The position numbers and the translations under genes are program-made. A stretch of 38,005 nt of DNA from Dyella silvatica (lineage in GTDB: Bacteria > Pseudomonadota > Gammaproteobacteria > Xanthomonadales > Rhodanobacteraceae): NCBI RefSeq assembly GCF_026283955.1, contig NZ_JAPDPE010000043.1, forward strand, positions 1 through 38,005, read 5' to 3'. The notes under the pieces are model-generated. The model did not search any database and was not told the origin of the DNA. It was given only the letters and a program-made list of their open reading frames with translations. Of the stretch, positions 1 to 7,883 are shown piece after piece. The stretch's first letter is position 1. Every line of letters starts with the position of its first letter.

Positions 1-99
1 GCATTACGTTCGATTCATCTTTCCACACGTGACGTCATCACCGTGCTGCAGTCGATCAAGGCTGCGGGTGCGTTGCGTGGCGAGTTGCTCATCCAGTAG
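1..99 (+). CDS. flgI: FlgI flagellar P-ring protein, 3' end only
   Basis: The first 32 codons are open in frame 1 and end with TAG at 97-99. The translated tail contains VLQSIKAAGALRGELLIQ, which fits the conserved FlgI C-terminus (a D-hxxIhQxhKxAGALxAEL pattern, where h is hydrophobic). FlgI is a periplasmic protein that forms the P-ring around the distal rod in the peptidoglycan layer. Only the tail is visible, so the start and signal peptide lie outside the window. The stop is 8 bases before flgB and an AGGAG follows it directly, so flgB is probably co-transcribed. A P-ring gene directly before flgB is not the common flgBCDEFGHI order and points to a rearranged compact locus. Confidence 0.8.
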   Translation, partial: ALRSIHLSTRDVITVLQSIKAAGALRGELLIQ

Positions 100-107
100 G
101 AGTTTAG

Positions 108-485
108 ATGATGTTATCCGGCAACCTCACGATAGGGGCGGTCAGCCTCGCACTGGATATGGCGCAGCGGCGTGCCGAAGTGGCGAGCCACAACATTGCC
201 TATGCGAACGTGCCTGGTGCGCAAATGGAGCGGGCCAATTTCGGTAGTGCCATCGCATTGCTGCAGCAGGTTGCCGACGGACGCGATGTGAATGCACGTT
301 CGCTGTCTTCCGTGGATCTGCACAGCAGCACGATGCATCCCGTCGATACCTTGGACGGCAACACTAGCCTGGATCAGGAAGTGACCGAACTTGCGTTGGC
401 CGGCGCGCACTATCAGGCGTTGTCGGAAGCATTGAATCGCCAATTCGGTCTGATGAGTCTTGCGCTGAGTGGAGATCAAGGATGA
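108..485 (+). CDS. flgB: FlgB proximal rod protein
   Basis: This 125-aa protein has the FlgB pattern: an N-terminal helix followed by SHNIAYANVPG (residues about 29-39), a divergent form of the rod/hook NxANxxTPGY motif, and a C-terminal helix with ALAGAHYQALSEALNRQFGL, typical of FlgB. FlgB forms part of the proximal rod in the periplasm and is exported by the flagellar type III apparatus. An AGGAG lies 5 bases before the ATG; a second ATG follows directly at 111. The stop overlaps the flgC start (ATGA at 482-485). The TPGY part of the motif is eroded to VPGA. Confidence 0.9.
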   Translation: MMLSGNLTIGAVSLALDMAQRRAEVASHNIAYANVPGAQMERANFGSAIALLQQVADGRDVNARSLSSVDLHSSTMHPVDTLDGNTSLDQEVTELALAGAHYQALSEALNRQFGLMSLALSGDQG

Positions 486-889
486 GTACCGACGCATTGT
501 TTGCGGTCACCCGATTCGGCCTGGATTACGAACGGATGCGGATGGAGGCTGCCAGTCGGCATATCGCCACGGCCGATCTGCCTATCGCGCAACGCGCAGC
601 GGCACTTAAGGGCGCTCAAGCCCAAGGGTTTTCCGAGGCATTGGGCGAGGTGGCGTCGCTGGCCGATCAAGAACAACCAGGCAAGGTCGACAACACCGGT
701 GAACACGAAGTGATGGATCCGAATAATCCCATGGCAGGGGCCAACGGCATGGTGCACTACCCCAATATCGATCTGGCCCAGGAGATGACGACATTGATGT
801 CGGCTCAGCGTGCCTATCAGGCTGATGTTCGTGCCTTCAATACGCTGCACGGCATGATGCTGAAGTCGCTTGAGATTGGAGGGCATTGA
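482..889 (+). CDS. flgC: FlgC proximal rod protein
   Basis: This 135-aa protein has the FlgC family C-terminus: a PNNPMAGANGMVHYPNIDL segment (about residues 79-97) and then a long helix with MTTLMSAQRAYQADVRAFNT, matching the usual DPxHPxAxxxGYVxxPNVxxxxEM...SAxRAYxAN pattern. FlgC assembles with FlgB and FlgF in the proximal rod. It starts in the ATGA overlap with flgB, which suggests translational coupling. The N-terminal NxANxxTPGY rod signature is reduced to SRHIATADLP, so the N-terminus is more divergent than the C-terminus. Confidence 0.92.
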   Translation: MSTDALFAVTRFGLDYERMRMEAASRHIATADLPIAQRAAALKGAQAQGFSEALGEVASLADQEQPGKVDNTGEHEVMDPNNPMAGANGMVHYPNIDLAQEMTTLMSAQRAYQADVRAFNTLHGMMLKSLEIGGH

Positions 890-891
890 TC

Positions 892-1191
892 ATGATTGAA
901 GCCATTGCGCCGCTCTCCTCGCTGGCCGAGATCGCGCCCGCCAATAATATGCTTGCTCCCGCCGAGTCGGGGCAACGGTTTATCGATCTGCTGGGGCAGG
1001 GGGTTGGCACGCTCAATCACAGCCTGGATGCTGCCGATAGCGCGACGCGTGCCCTTGCTGCAGGCACGGATATGCCTGTGCATGATGTGATGATCGCCCT
1101 GGAGCAGGCGCGCCTGGATATGCAGTTTGCGGTCCAGGTTCGTAATCGCGTGGTAGCGGCATACCACGACATCGTCAGCATGCAGGTCTGA
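892..1191 (+). CDS. fliE: FliE, MS ring-rod junction protein
   Basis: This 99-aa protein has the FliE pattern: FIDLLGQGVGTLN (about residues 29-41) and the C-terminal block DMPVHDVMIALEQARLDMQF followed by VQVRNRVVAAYHDIVSMQV. FliE links the FliF ring to the rod and gates entry of export substrates. ATG 892 was chosen over the in-frame TTG at 886 because the strong GGAGGG at 878-883 lies 8 bases before 892 but only 2 before 886. The gene follows flgC closely, and fliF starts 5 bases after its stop. Confidence 0.92.
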   Translation: MIEAIAPLSSLAEIAPANNMLAPAESGQRFIDLLGQGVGTLNHSLDAADSATRALAAGTDMPVHDVMIALEQARLDMQFAVQVRNRVVAAYHDIVSMQV

Positions 1192-1196
1192 ATCCC

Positions 1197-2564
1197 ATGG
1201 CTAGTGCACGATCCCTCTGGGATAGCTGGTCGGCAGGCAAGCGCTTGATGCTGGGCTTGGGCGTGCTGTTGATCGTAGCCGTCGCGGTGGCGCTGGGGTG
1301 GTGGTCGACACGTCCGAGCTATGGCGTGCTGTTTAACGATTTACGCCAGGTGGACGCTGCGGAAATTGCGACTTCGCTGGATAGCTTGCAGATTCCACAT
1401 CGTTTCGCCGATGACGGCGCCACTGTGCTGGTGCCGGCCGATACGGTGTACGACACCCGCATGAAGCTGGTCGCTCAAGGCGTGCCCCACGGAGGCAGCG
1501 TGGGCTTTGAGGTCTTTAAGGATTCCGATTTCGGCGTTACAGAATTCGCACAACGGGTGAACTATCAACGGGCGCTCCAAGGCGAGCTTGAGCGCACGAT
1601 TTCCTCGATCGCCGAAGTACAGTCCGCGCGTGTTCACCTGACGCTGCGGCGGGCAACGATGTTTGAGACGCAAGATGCGCCGTCCAAGGCTTCAGTGACC
1701 TTGGGGCTGCATCCCGGCAAGTCGCTTGCGCCCAAGCAGGTCGTGGGCATTCAACGCCTGATTGCTTCTGCGGTGGAAGGCCTGACTCCCGAGTCAGTCG
1801 TCGTGCTGGGTGACGGTGGCGCCGTGCTCTCTGGCAACGGCCGAGCCATGGGTGACGAGGGCGATGAGCAGGCGCGTATCGAGCAACGTCTGCATCAGCG
1901 CATCGACGGCATGCTGCGTGAAGCCTTGGGAGCAGGCACACCTTATACGGTGTCAGTGGATGTGCAGCTCAATTACGATCGGGTGAAGCAAGTCCGCGAC
2001 AAGCTGGTTCCACAAGGCAAGGACGGTAATGGCTTAGTGGTTCGCCAGAAAACGTCGAATAGCCATCCCGTAGCCAATACGGAAGACGGTGCCCATACGC
2101 AGGGCAGTTCGGGAGAGTCCGAACTGGAGTTTGCCCACAGCCGCGAACAAGAAGAAATCGAAGTGGCGCCGGGTCGGGTCGTGCGTATTTCGGTCGGCAT
2201 TCTGGTACCGCCAACGGTGGACCAAGCCACGTTGGTGAAGCTCAATACAGTGATTGCCGATGCCGCGGGCCTGGATGTTCAGCGCGGGGACCATCTCGAT
2301 ATCGCCACCGTCAGCGGTCTGGCAAGGTCGGGCGTGGAGGCTGTCAAAGCTCCGGTCGTCAAGGCCACGCCGGCAGCTGTCTATGCCGCGGGTTCATTTA
2401 CTCCGTCGCTAGCGATAGCCGCCGCATTGGCATTGGCCGTCCTGGGCTTTCTTATTGGGCTGGGGGTTGCCCGCCTGCGTCAGCCAAAGCGGCTGACGCA
2501 GGCAGAACGCGAACGATTGCTACGCGATGTGCAGCATTGGATCGACTCCCCGGAGCGCTCATGA
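1197..2564 (+). CDS. fliF: FliF flagellar MS-ring protein, short form
   Basis: FliF forms the inner-membrane MS ring that houses the export gate. This 455-aa protein has a first membrane helix (about residues 17-36), ring-building domains including the YscJ/FliF domain (about 45-215, with GFEVFKDSDFGVTEFAQRVN and RARVHL-like SARVHLTLRR), a beta-collar region with a low-complexity insertion near 280-310, a second membrane helix (about 402-426) and a cytoplasmic tail of only about 29 residues. Family members are usually about 550 aa with a longer tail. The tail still ends in VQHWIDSPERS, resembling the VxxW(I/M) segment that normally binds FliG. The stop overlaps the next start (ATGA, 2561-2564). 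Confidence 0.93.
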   Translation: MASARSLWDSWSAGKRLMLGLGVLLIVAVAVALGWWSTRPSYGVLFNDLRQVDAAEIATSLDSLQIPHRFADDGATVLVPADTVYDTRMKLVAQGVPHGGSVGFEVFKDSDFGVTEFAQRVNYQRALQGELERTISSIAEVQSARVHLTLRRATMFETQDAPSKASVTLGLHPGKSLAPKQVVGIQRLIASAVEGLTPESVVVLGDGGAVLSGNGRAMGDEGDEQARIEQRLHQRIDGMLREALGAGTPYTVSVDVQLNYDRVKQVRDKLVPQGKDGNGLVVRQKTSNSHPVANTEDGAHTQGSSGESELEFAHSREQEEIEVAPGRVVRISVGILVPPTVDQATLVKLNTVIADAAGLDVQRGDHLDIATVSGLARSGVEAVKAPVVKATPAAVYAAGSFTPSLAIAAALALAVLGFLIGLGVARLRQPKRLTQAERERLLRDVQHWIDSPERS

Positions 2565-3004
2565 ATTCGCGCGGATTGCGTCTGGCGGCCGCGAAGCTCG
2601 CTTCATTGCATGCCGCTGATCGACGTTGGCTGTTGAATCAGCTACCACAGCAGCAGGCACATGCGGTGCGCGAACTGCTGGCGCGGAGTGAACTGCGTCA
2701 TCTTTCAGGCCAGGTGAGTGGATTGACGTCTATCCACATGCCTGAGCCGGTTGCCGCCGCGGCCATTGCAGCGGAACCTCACGCGGTAGAGCTCGAAGCG
2801 CTGGGGCCGGCATGGGCAGCATTGTGGTTGACAGCGAGCGTGCCAGACCGAATCGATGATTATCTAAGCGCAATGGATGCAGCCCGCGCCCGCCGGGTGA
2901 TCGAGGCAGCCACTCGCTTCCATCAAGGTCTTCCGGTGGCATTGGCGGCGGCGATAGCCGAGTGGCCGATGCCAGAACAGGAACGGAGCAGCCAAAAGAT
3001 ATGA
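2561..3004 (+). CDS. Unrecognised 147-aa protein at the FliG/SctK position
   Basis: This gene lies exactly where fliG is expected, between fliF and fliH, with ATGA overlaps on both sides (2561-2564 and 3001-3004), so it is surely co-expressed with the ring and ATPase genes. The product is only 147 aa; FliG is about 330 aa. I see no FliG middle domain (EHPQ motif) and no charged torque-helix domain. Residues 7-50, with LAAAKLASLHAADRRWLLNQ and then AVRELLARSELRHL, are helical and faintly like the FliG N-terminal domain that binds the FliF tail. Residues about 80-140 look like a second small helical bundle. In injectisomes the same slot (SctJ-K-L) holds SctK, which bridges the ring to SctQ pods. 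It could be a reduced FliG, a SctK-like adaptor or a new protein; the sequence alone does not decide. Confidence 0.75.
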   Translation: MNSRGLRLAAAKLASLHAADRRWLLNQLPQQQAHAVRELLARSELRHLSGQVSGLTSIHMPEPVAAAAIAAEPHAVELEALGPAWAALWLTASVPDRIDDYLSAMDAARARRVIEAATRFHQGLPVALAAAIAEWPMPEQERSSQKI

Positions 3005-3699
3005 GCGACGATCGCCTCGTTTCTGCACGCCGTATCGCGCGACAAGCTGTCGTCAGCGGATCGGCGCGCACGCTGGTGGTCGGTGGAAAAGGGATGCCGA
3101 GCCCGATCGCGGAAAACCTGGAAGAAGCCGAGGAATATCGATTCGGTTTCGATCGCGGTTATACCGATGGCCTGCGTAGTGCCAAGGCGGAAGTGGACAC
3201 TGCTGCTGCACAAGCCCGGATGCAATGGGAGGCAGAGGCCAGGACGGCATTGGATGCGGCACTCGCTGAGACCCAGGCCGCGCGTGGCGCTTATTTGGAC
3301 TCAGCGAACGCTCTTTCGATAACGGTAAGTGAAGACCGCCATTGGGCGGAGTCTTTTGCCATCGAGCTCGCCTATGCCGCTGTACTGCGGCTGCTGGGTG
3401 AAAAGGCCGCTGACCGGTCGTTGATCGAGCGCCTGTACGCGCAGGCCCGGCAAGCCGTTGGCGAAGGCATCATGCGTCTGCGTGTCGCACCGGATGACTT
3501 GGCCGATGTGGGACATCAGGCTAAAGGTATCGAACTGGTCGCCGACGAGACCTTGCCAGTAGGGAGTTGCCTATTGGAAACGCCCCGTGGTCGTTTTGAT
3601 GCGGGCCTGGATGTGCGCCTGGAATTACTGCGTCAAGCGCTACTCCGCACCCTCCGTGATACACCGAGAGACGGAGGGCGTGTTGGCCGCAATGATTGA
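3001..3699 (+). CDS. fliH: FliH, regulator and anchor of the export ATPase
   Basis: FliH forms a dimeric stalk that holds the FliI ATPase at the export gate through FliN. This 232-aa protein shows the expected layout: a variable N-terminus, a helical middle with EEAEEYRFGFDRGYTDGLRS (about 41-60) and GxxxA/G-like spacing, a long helix rich in Ala, Glu and Gln (about 60-115), and a conserved C-terminal domain with a RLRVAPDDL segment and the LETPRGRFDAGLDVRLELL tail resembling FliH/SctL (ExxxGxxDAxxxxxLexl). ATG 3001 overlaps the previous stop. The order fliF-X-fliH-fliI-fliJ matches the flagellar/injectisome core. Confidence 0.88.
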   Translation: MSDDRLVSARRIARQAVVSGSARTLVVGGKGMPSPIAENLEEAEEYRFGFDRGYTDGLRSAKAEVDTAAAQARMQWEAEARTALDAALAETQAARGAYLDSANALSITVSEDRHWAESFAIELAYAAVLRLLGEKAADRSLIERLYAQARQAVGEGIMRLRVAPDDLADVGHQAKGIELVADETLPVGSCLLETPRGRFDAGLDVRLELLRQALLRTLRDTPRDGGRVGRND

Positions 3700-5005
3700 C
3701 CACTTCCAGAGCGCGCTACGTTCAATGCCAAGCTATGTCCGCGAGGGCGAAGTGTCGGCTTGCAACGGGCTTGTTATCGAAGCCATAGGCCCTGACGCCC
3801 ATCTGGGTGAGGTTTGTGAGCTATGGCCGACGAGTGCTGCTCAGCCGATGCTGACTCAGGTGATCGGTTTTCGCGATGGTCGTGTCTTGTTGATGCCGTA
3901 TGGATCGTCGGCCGGTTTGCGTGTGGGCGATCGCTTGCGCGCCAGTGGCCGTAGCATGCGTATTCCCGTGGGGCCGCAATTGCTGGGGCGCGTGATCGAT
4001 GCCTTTGGGGTGCCGCTGGACGGTAAAGGTGGCCTGGTCACTGACACCAGCTACGACGTTCATCGTGCACCGATCGCGCCGCTTCAGCGGCGCGAAGACG
4101 ATACCGTGCTCGAGACGGGTATCCGCGTGATCGATACCTTGTTGACCATGGGGAAGGGGCAACGCATGGGCGTGTTTGCCGGATCGGGCGTGGGAAAAAG
4201 CACCTTGCTGGGAATGATGGCCCGTCACGTTAAAGCCGATGTGGCGGTGATCGGACTGATCGGCGAACGAGGTCGCGAGGTCGGTGATTTTGTAGCGCAC
4301 GCGCTGGGTGAAGGTGGAATGCAGCGTGCTGTGGTCATTGCCGCTACTTCGGATCAACCCGCGCTAGTACGAACCCATGCCGCACATGCGGTGGCCGAGT
4401 ACTTTCGTGATCAAGGCAACGATGTGCTGCTGATGGTCGACTCGATCACTCGTTTCGCGATGGCTCAGCGCGAAATCGGCTTGGCGGCCGGGGAGCCGCC
4501 TACGTCGCGTGGTTATCCGCCATCCGTATTCAATACGTTGCCGCAACTGATTGAACGTGGCGGTGCACTGAAAGGCAAGGGCTCTGTTTCTTGTGTCTAT
4601 AGCGTGCTGGTCGAAGGCGACGATATGAATGAGCCCGTGGCCGATCATATGCGCGCGCTTTTGGATGGGCATATCGTGCTGTCTCGCGATATGGCGCACC
4701 GTGGTCAATTGCCTGCGATCGATCCGTTGCAAAGCGTGAGCCGATGGATCGGTCGGCTTACTACGTCGTCTGAGCGGGCGGATGCATCGGATGCGAAGGC
4801 GTTGTTGGCGACGTTTGATGCTTCGCGCGATCTCATCGACATGGGCGCTTATCAGCGCGGCTCCAATGAAAATCTTGATCGCGCCGTAGAGCGCGTTCCC
4901 GCTTTGCTCGCAAGTTTCCGCCAGCCGCCGCATGTCAGCCATGGCCGCGCCGAAGGCTATACGACACTGGCGTCCATTCTGCACGGGCACGGAGGGGCGG
5001 TATGA
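3692..5005 (+). CDS. fliI: FliI flagellar export ATPase
   Basis: FliI is the F1-beta-like ATPase that helps unfold and load substrates for type III export. This 437-aa protein has a Walker A loop GSGVGKST (K169), the GERGREVGDF block, Walker B in VLLMVDSITRFAMAQREIGL, and the AAGEPPTSRGYPPSVF segment typical of FliI/SctN. Length is normal. ATG 3692 gives an 8-base overlap with fliH. The strong GGAGGG at 3673-3678 is 13 bases away, so the upstream in-frame TTG at 3683 could instead be used, adding three residues. The stop overlaps fliJ (ATGA at 5002-5005). Confidence 0.96.
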   Translation: MIDHFQSALRSMPSYVREGEVSACNGLVIEAIGPDAHLGEVCELWPTSAAQPMLTQVIGFRDGRVLLMPYGSSAGLRVGDRLRASGRSMRIPVGPQLLGRVIDAFGVPLDGKGGLVTDTSYDVHRAPIAPLQRREDDTVLETGIRVIDTLLTMGKGQRMGVFAGSGVGKSTLLGMMARHVKADVAVIGLIGERGREVGDFVAHALGEGGMQRAVVIAATSDQPALVRTHAAHAVAEYFRDQGNDVLLMVDSITRFAMAQREIGLAAGEPPTSRGYPPSVFNTLPQLIERGGALKGKGSVSCVYSVLVEGDDMNEPVADHMRALLDGHIVLSRDMAHRGQLPAIDPLQSVSRWIGRLTTSSERADASDAKALLATFDASRDLIDMGAYQRGSNENLDRAVERVPALLASFRQPPHVSHGRAEGYTTLASILHGHGGAV

Positions 5006-5451
5006 CCTCACCTCGTCTTCGCCTTGCATCGCGTCTTGCCGCGTTGGAACGGTTTAAAGAAGAGCGCCTAAGGCAAGAGTTGGCTGGTGCTCACCATGAG
5101 GCTCAACGAGCAAAACAGCATCAACAGGAATGGGAAGTGGAGCTGGAGCACATCGAGGACATTCGCCTCAGTGCATTGCGTGCCAGCAAGGCGGACCTGG
5201 CCACGTATGGGCTATATACCGAATTATCGGCGACGACCGAACAACGCCTCAGAGTGAGCATGGCGGTCACTGTGGCGGCAGACGAGATGGTGGAGCAAAA
5301 GACGGTTGCCTGGAAAGCAGGCAACGCACGCTATGAATCATCACGAGAACGTAGCGATCGCCTGGCCGATGAGGCCGTGCGAGAAGATACGAAAAAACAT
5401 CACGTGGATGCGATGGATCTTTGGCTTGCCCAACGGATGTGGTTGTCATGA
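5002..5451 (+). CDS. fliJ: FliJ, export chaperone/coiled-coil stalk
   Basis: This 149-aa protein is almost wholly alpha-helical and charged, rich in Glu, Arg, Ala and Gln, with the start SRLAALERFKEERLRQELAG (residues 9-28) typical of FliJ. FliJ forms an antiparallel coiled coil that inserts in the FliI hexamer like F1-gamma and contacts FlhA. Identity rests on coiled-coil character, length and position directly after fliI, since FliJ is poorly conserved. It overlaps both neighbours by ATGA. Confidence 0.85.
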   Translation: MTSPRLRLASRLAALERFKEERLRQELAGAHHEAQRAKQHQQEWEVELEHIEDIRLSALRASKADLATYGLYTELSATTEQRLRVSMAVTVAADEMVEQKTVAWKAGNARYESSRERSDRLADEAVREDTKKHHVDAMDLWLAQRMWLS

Positions 5452-6278
5452 ACGAGATACTGGCTGTCTTTATGCAAACGGCGTCGCGTGATGCGGCAGC
5501 TGTCTCGCAATCATCGACCAATCAGCCCTTTGCTGAGCACGTCGCCTCGCCAGCGCAGGCAGAGCACGATGGGCATCAAGCGCGGCGAGATTCGCGCGCC
5601 GCGCCTCATGCGGATCTCGGCCAAGGTGATTTGCATGCCACGCAAGCCGAGCCATCCGCACCAGTAGACCATGTACAGCTGCCTGCTACGTTGGACTGGC
5701 TCCGCCCCCTGTCGATAGCGGCATCGGGCACACAGGACACAGATACTTTGTTATACCCGTTGAGCCTACGAGTCATCGGATACTTGTCGATGCTCGGCAC
5801 CGCAAAGACGACGCCGGAAGAACAAGGGCTCGTAAATTCACGTCCCGCTCTCGCTTTCATCCAAGATGCCGGTAGCGGTGGCGCTGAGATTTCAACGTAT
5901 CCCATGGGGTCGCCCCCTTCATCAAGCACTGATACAGCACCGCAGATATCGGGCTCGCCGGTAAGCGTGATCGGTGGGATGGAATCCGATGCCGATTGCT
6001 CGGCAACGGTTGGCGCAAAAATAGTGTTGTCAGCCGGCCTCGATCATTGGGCCAGGCAACTGCTTCGCATCAGCTACCAGGGCCAGACGGCAACCCTGTG
6101 GCTGCGTGATTTTCATCTCGACGATGCACAACGCAGCGCATTGACTGAGCACGTGCTCGCTCATGCGTTATCCATGGGGCAACCCATTACCCGCCTCGTA
6201 GTCAACGGGAAAGAAGTCTGGCGCGCGGTTTCGACGTCGCCAGTCGCCGATAAGGAGCAAGAAACCCATGGCAGTTGA
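5448..6278 (+). CDS. Protein at the FliK position, very divergent
   Basis: This 276-aa protein lies between fliJ and flgD, where fliK (hook-length control) is usual, and overlaps both. The N-terminal two thirds are low complexity, rich in Ala, Ser, Gln, His and Asp, as expected for the disordered ruler part of FliK. The C-terminal 75 residues are folded-looking (DHWARQLLRISYQGQTATLW, then DFHLDDAQRSALTEHVL), with alternating strands and a helix. The usual FliK hallmark L(R/K)LxPxxLGxVxhxh is not visible. It could be a fast-evolving FliK or a SctP-like ruler; FliK is inferred from position and composition only. Confidence 0.6.
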   Translation: MNEILAVFMQTASRDAAAVSQSSTNQPFAEHVASPAQAEHDGHQARRDSRAAPHADLGQGDLHATQAEPSAPVDHVQLPATLDWLRPLSIAASGTQDTDTLLYPLSLRVIGYLSMLGTAKTTPEEQGLVNSRPALAFIQDAGSGGAEISTYPMGSPPSSSTDTAPQISGSPVSVIGGMESDADCSATVGAKIVLSAGLDHWARQLLRISYQGQTATLWLRDFHLDDAQRSALTEHVLAHALSMGQPITRLVVNGKEVWRAVSTSPVADKEQETHGS

Positions 6279-6693
6279 TTCGATTGGTGCCGTGCTAGGA
6301 GCGTCCAATGCGACCTCGGGCGTGCAACAGAAAGCCATTAACCAGAACGATTTCATCAAGCTTTTTGTCAGTGAATTGCAGTTTCAAGATCCCATGCAGC
6401 CATTGGATAACAGTCAGTTCCTGCTGCAATTGTCACAGTTTGAAAGTATCGAGCTATCGAGCGAAACCAATCAGGGTGTCCAGGACATGCTGACGATGAA
6501 CTCGTCGAGTCAGTCGATAAGCCTGCTCAATCATCCTGTTCAAGTGACAGGCATGGATGGCTCGACCACGGCTGGCAAGATAAGCGCCGTGTCATTCACC
6601 ACGGGTGGTGTTCAACTCTCGGTGACTGCAAGTAACACCGGTACCGTCATGACTGGCGTGCGCTTATCGCAAATCAATCTTGTGCAGCCCTAG
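6268..6693 (+). CDS. flgD: FlgD hook-capping protein, minimal form
   Basis: FlgD caps the growing hook and helps FlgE subunits assemble. The N-terminal FlgD signature is clear: QNDFIKLFVSELQFQDPMQP (about residues 26-45), then LDNSQFLLQLSQFESIELS. At 141 aa it is shorter than the roughly 220 aa of enteric FlgD. The C-terminal part after residue 80 (LLNHPVQVTGMDGS...) looks like only the Tudor-like segment, without the inserted Ig-like domain; short FlgDs are known in other phyla. An AAGGAG at 6252-6257 lies 10 bases before the ATG. It overlaps the previous gene and is followed 8 bases later by flgE. Confidence 0.92.
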   Translation: MAVDSIGAVLGASNATSGVQQKAINQNDFIKLFVSELQFQDPMQPLDNSQFLLQLSQFESIELSSETNQGVQDMLTMNSSSQSISLLNHPVQVTGMDGSTTAGKISAVSFTTGGVQLSVTASNTGTVMTGVRLSQINLVQP

Positions 6694-6701
6694 GAGGGCG
6701 T

Positions 6702-7883
6702 ATGTTGCAAGCACTCTTTAATGGTTTGTCTGGCCTGTTTGGTTTCTCCAAAGACCTGGACAATATCGGTAACAATATTTCCAATATGAATACGCCGGGC
6801 TATCGTGGCCAGAGCGCTTTCTTTGAAAATTTGGCCGATGGCGATGGGACGCAGCTGTCGCAAGAGTTCACTGACCTTTCGCAAGGCAGCATCCAGCAGA
6901 CCGGAACCAGCACGGATGTGGCGATCAGCGGCAAGGGGCTATTCGTATTGCATGACACGCAGGGCAATGTGTTCTATACCCGCGAGGGGCATTTTCAATT
7001 CGATGCCGACGGCTATCTGGTTGACGACACTTCCGGCTATCGGGTTGCTGCGCTCAATAGCTCGGGGGGCTTGACCGACTTTACGATCGCCAATCTCACT
7101 ACGCTTGCCGCGCAACCGACGACGAAGGTTAACTTCAGCGGCAACCTGGCCAAAGCTACGGCGGGCCAGACCGGACCAAATACGCAGCAAGTCCCCGGCA
7201 TTCAGATATTTGATGCCGCAGGTGGCATGCATACCCTTACAGCGACCCTGACTGACAATACCGCCACTACGGCGGGCAGTTGGCTGGTCTCGGTCAAAGA
7301 CGATACGGGCAATGTGGTGGGCACCGGCGAAGTTCGCTTTGGTCCAGACTACACGCCGCAGGCGGGATTCAGCAGCTTCGATCTCAGTCTTAAATACAAC
7401 GGCACCGCGCAGAAGGTGACGCTGAACTTCGGGACACCTGGGGCGTATAGCGGCACGACGCAAATGCCAGGTGCGACCGCCAGCATTGGCGCCAAAGTGG
7501 CAGATGGTCATGGCGTGGTTGGAATATCCCAGTTGTCTTTCGATACCACGGGTAGTCTGCAGGTCACGTACAGCGATAATGAGCGGAAACAGGGGCCGCA
7601 ACTTGCGCTGGCCTATGTGCCTGATGAGCAGGATCTACAGTTGCATCAAGGGGCGCTTTACAGTGCGCCTCAGCAGCTTTCGGTGTCATTGGGCAAGGCT
7701 GGAAGCTCTTATTTCGGCAATATCACTGGCGGCAGCCTCGAGCTTTCCAACGTCGACCTGACACGTGAACTCACGGAGATGATCATCGTGCAGCGCGGCT
7801 ATCAAGCGAGCTCGCGTGTCTTGAGCATTACTGACAGCATGCTGCAACAGCTGTACTCCAGTACGGGAGGCGGCGGTGGCTAA
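6702..7883 (+). CDS. flgE: FlgE flagellar hook protein
   Basis: FlgE builds the extracellular hook. This 393-aa protein has the conserved N-terminal helix with NIGNNISNMNTPGYRGQSAF (about residues 23-42), the TSTDVAISGKGLFVL beta block, the FTREGHF-like YTREGHFQFDADGYL motif (about 89-104), and the C-terminal block NVDLTRELTEMIIVQRGYQA (about 349-368). All are typical of FlgE/FlgF/FlgG, and the length and D1/D2 region fit FlgE. An AGGAGGG ribosome site precedes the ATG. The protein ends in STGGGGG; the bases of this tail also provide the GGAGG for the next gene. Unlike FlgB and FlgC it keeps the TPGY motif intact. Confidence 0.93.
   Translation: MLQALFNGLSGLFGFSKDLDNIGNNISNMNTPGYRGQSAFFENLADGDGTQLSQEFTDLSQGSIQQTGTSTDVAISGKGLFVLHDTQGNVFYTREGHFQFDADGYLVDDTSGYRVAALNSSGGLTDFTIANLTTLAAQPTTKVNFSGNLAKATAGQTGPNTQQVPGIQIFDAAGGMHTLTATLTDNTATTAGSWLVSVKDDTGNVVGTGEVRFGPDYTPQAGFSSFDLSLKYNGTAQKVTLNFGTPGAYSGTTQMPGATASIGAKVADGHGVVGISQLSFDTTGSLQVTYSDNERKQGPQLALAYVPDEQDLQLHQGALYSAPQQLSVSLGKAGSSYFGNITGGSLELSNVDLTRELTEMIIVQRGYQASSRVLSITDSMLQQLYSSTGGGGG

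Noticed and set aside
2561-3004. Calling the FliF-FliH interval protein simply fliG
   Set aside because: It is less than half the size and lacks the middle and C-terminal FliG motifs; only a weak N-terminal resemblance exists.
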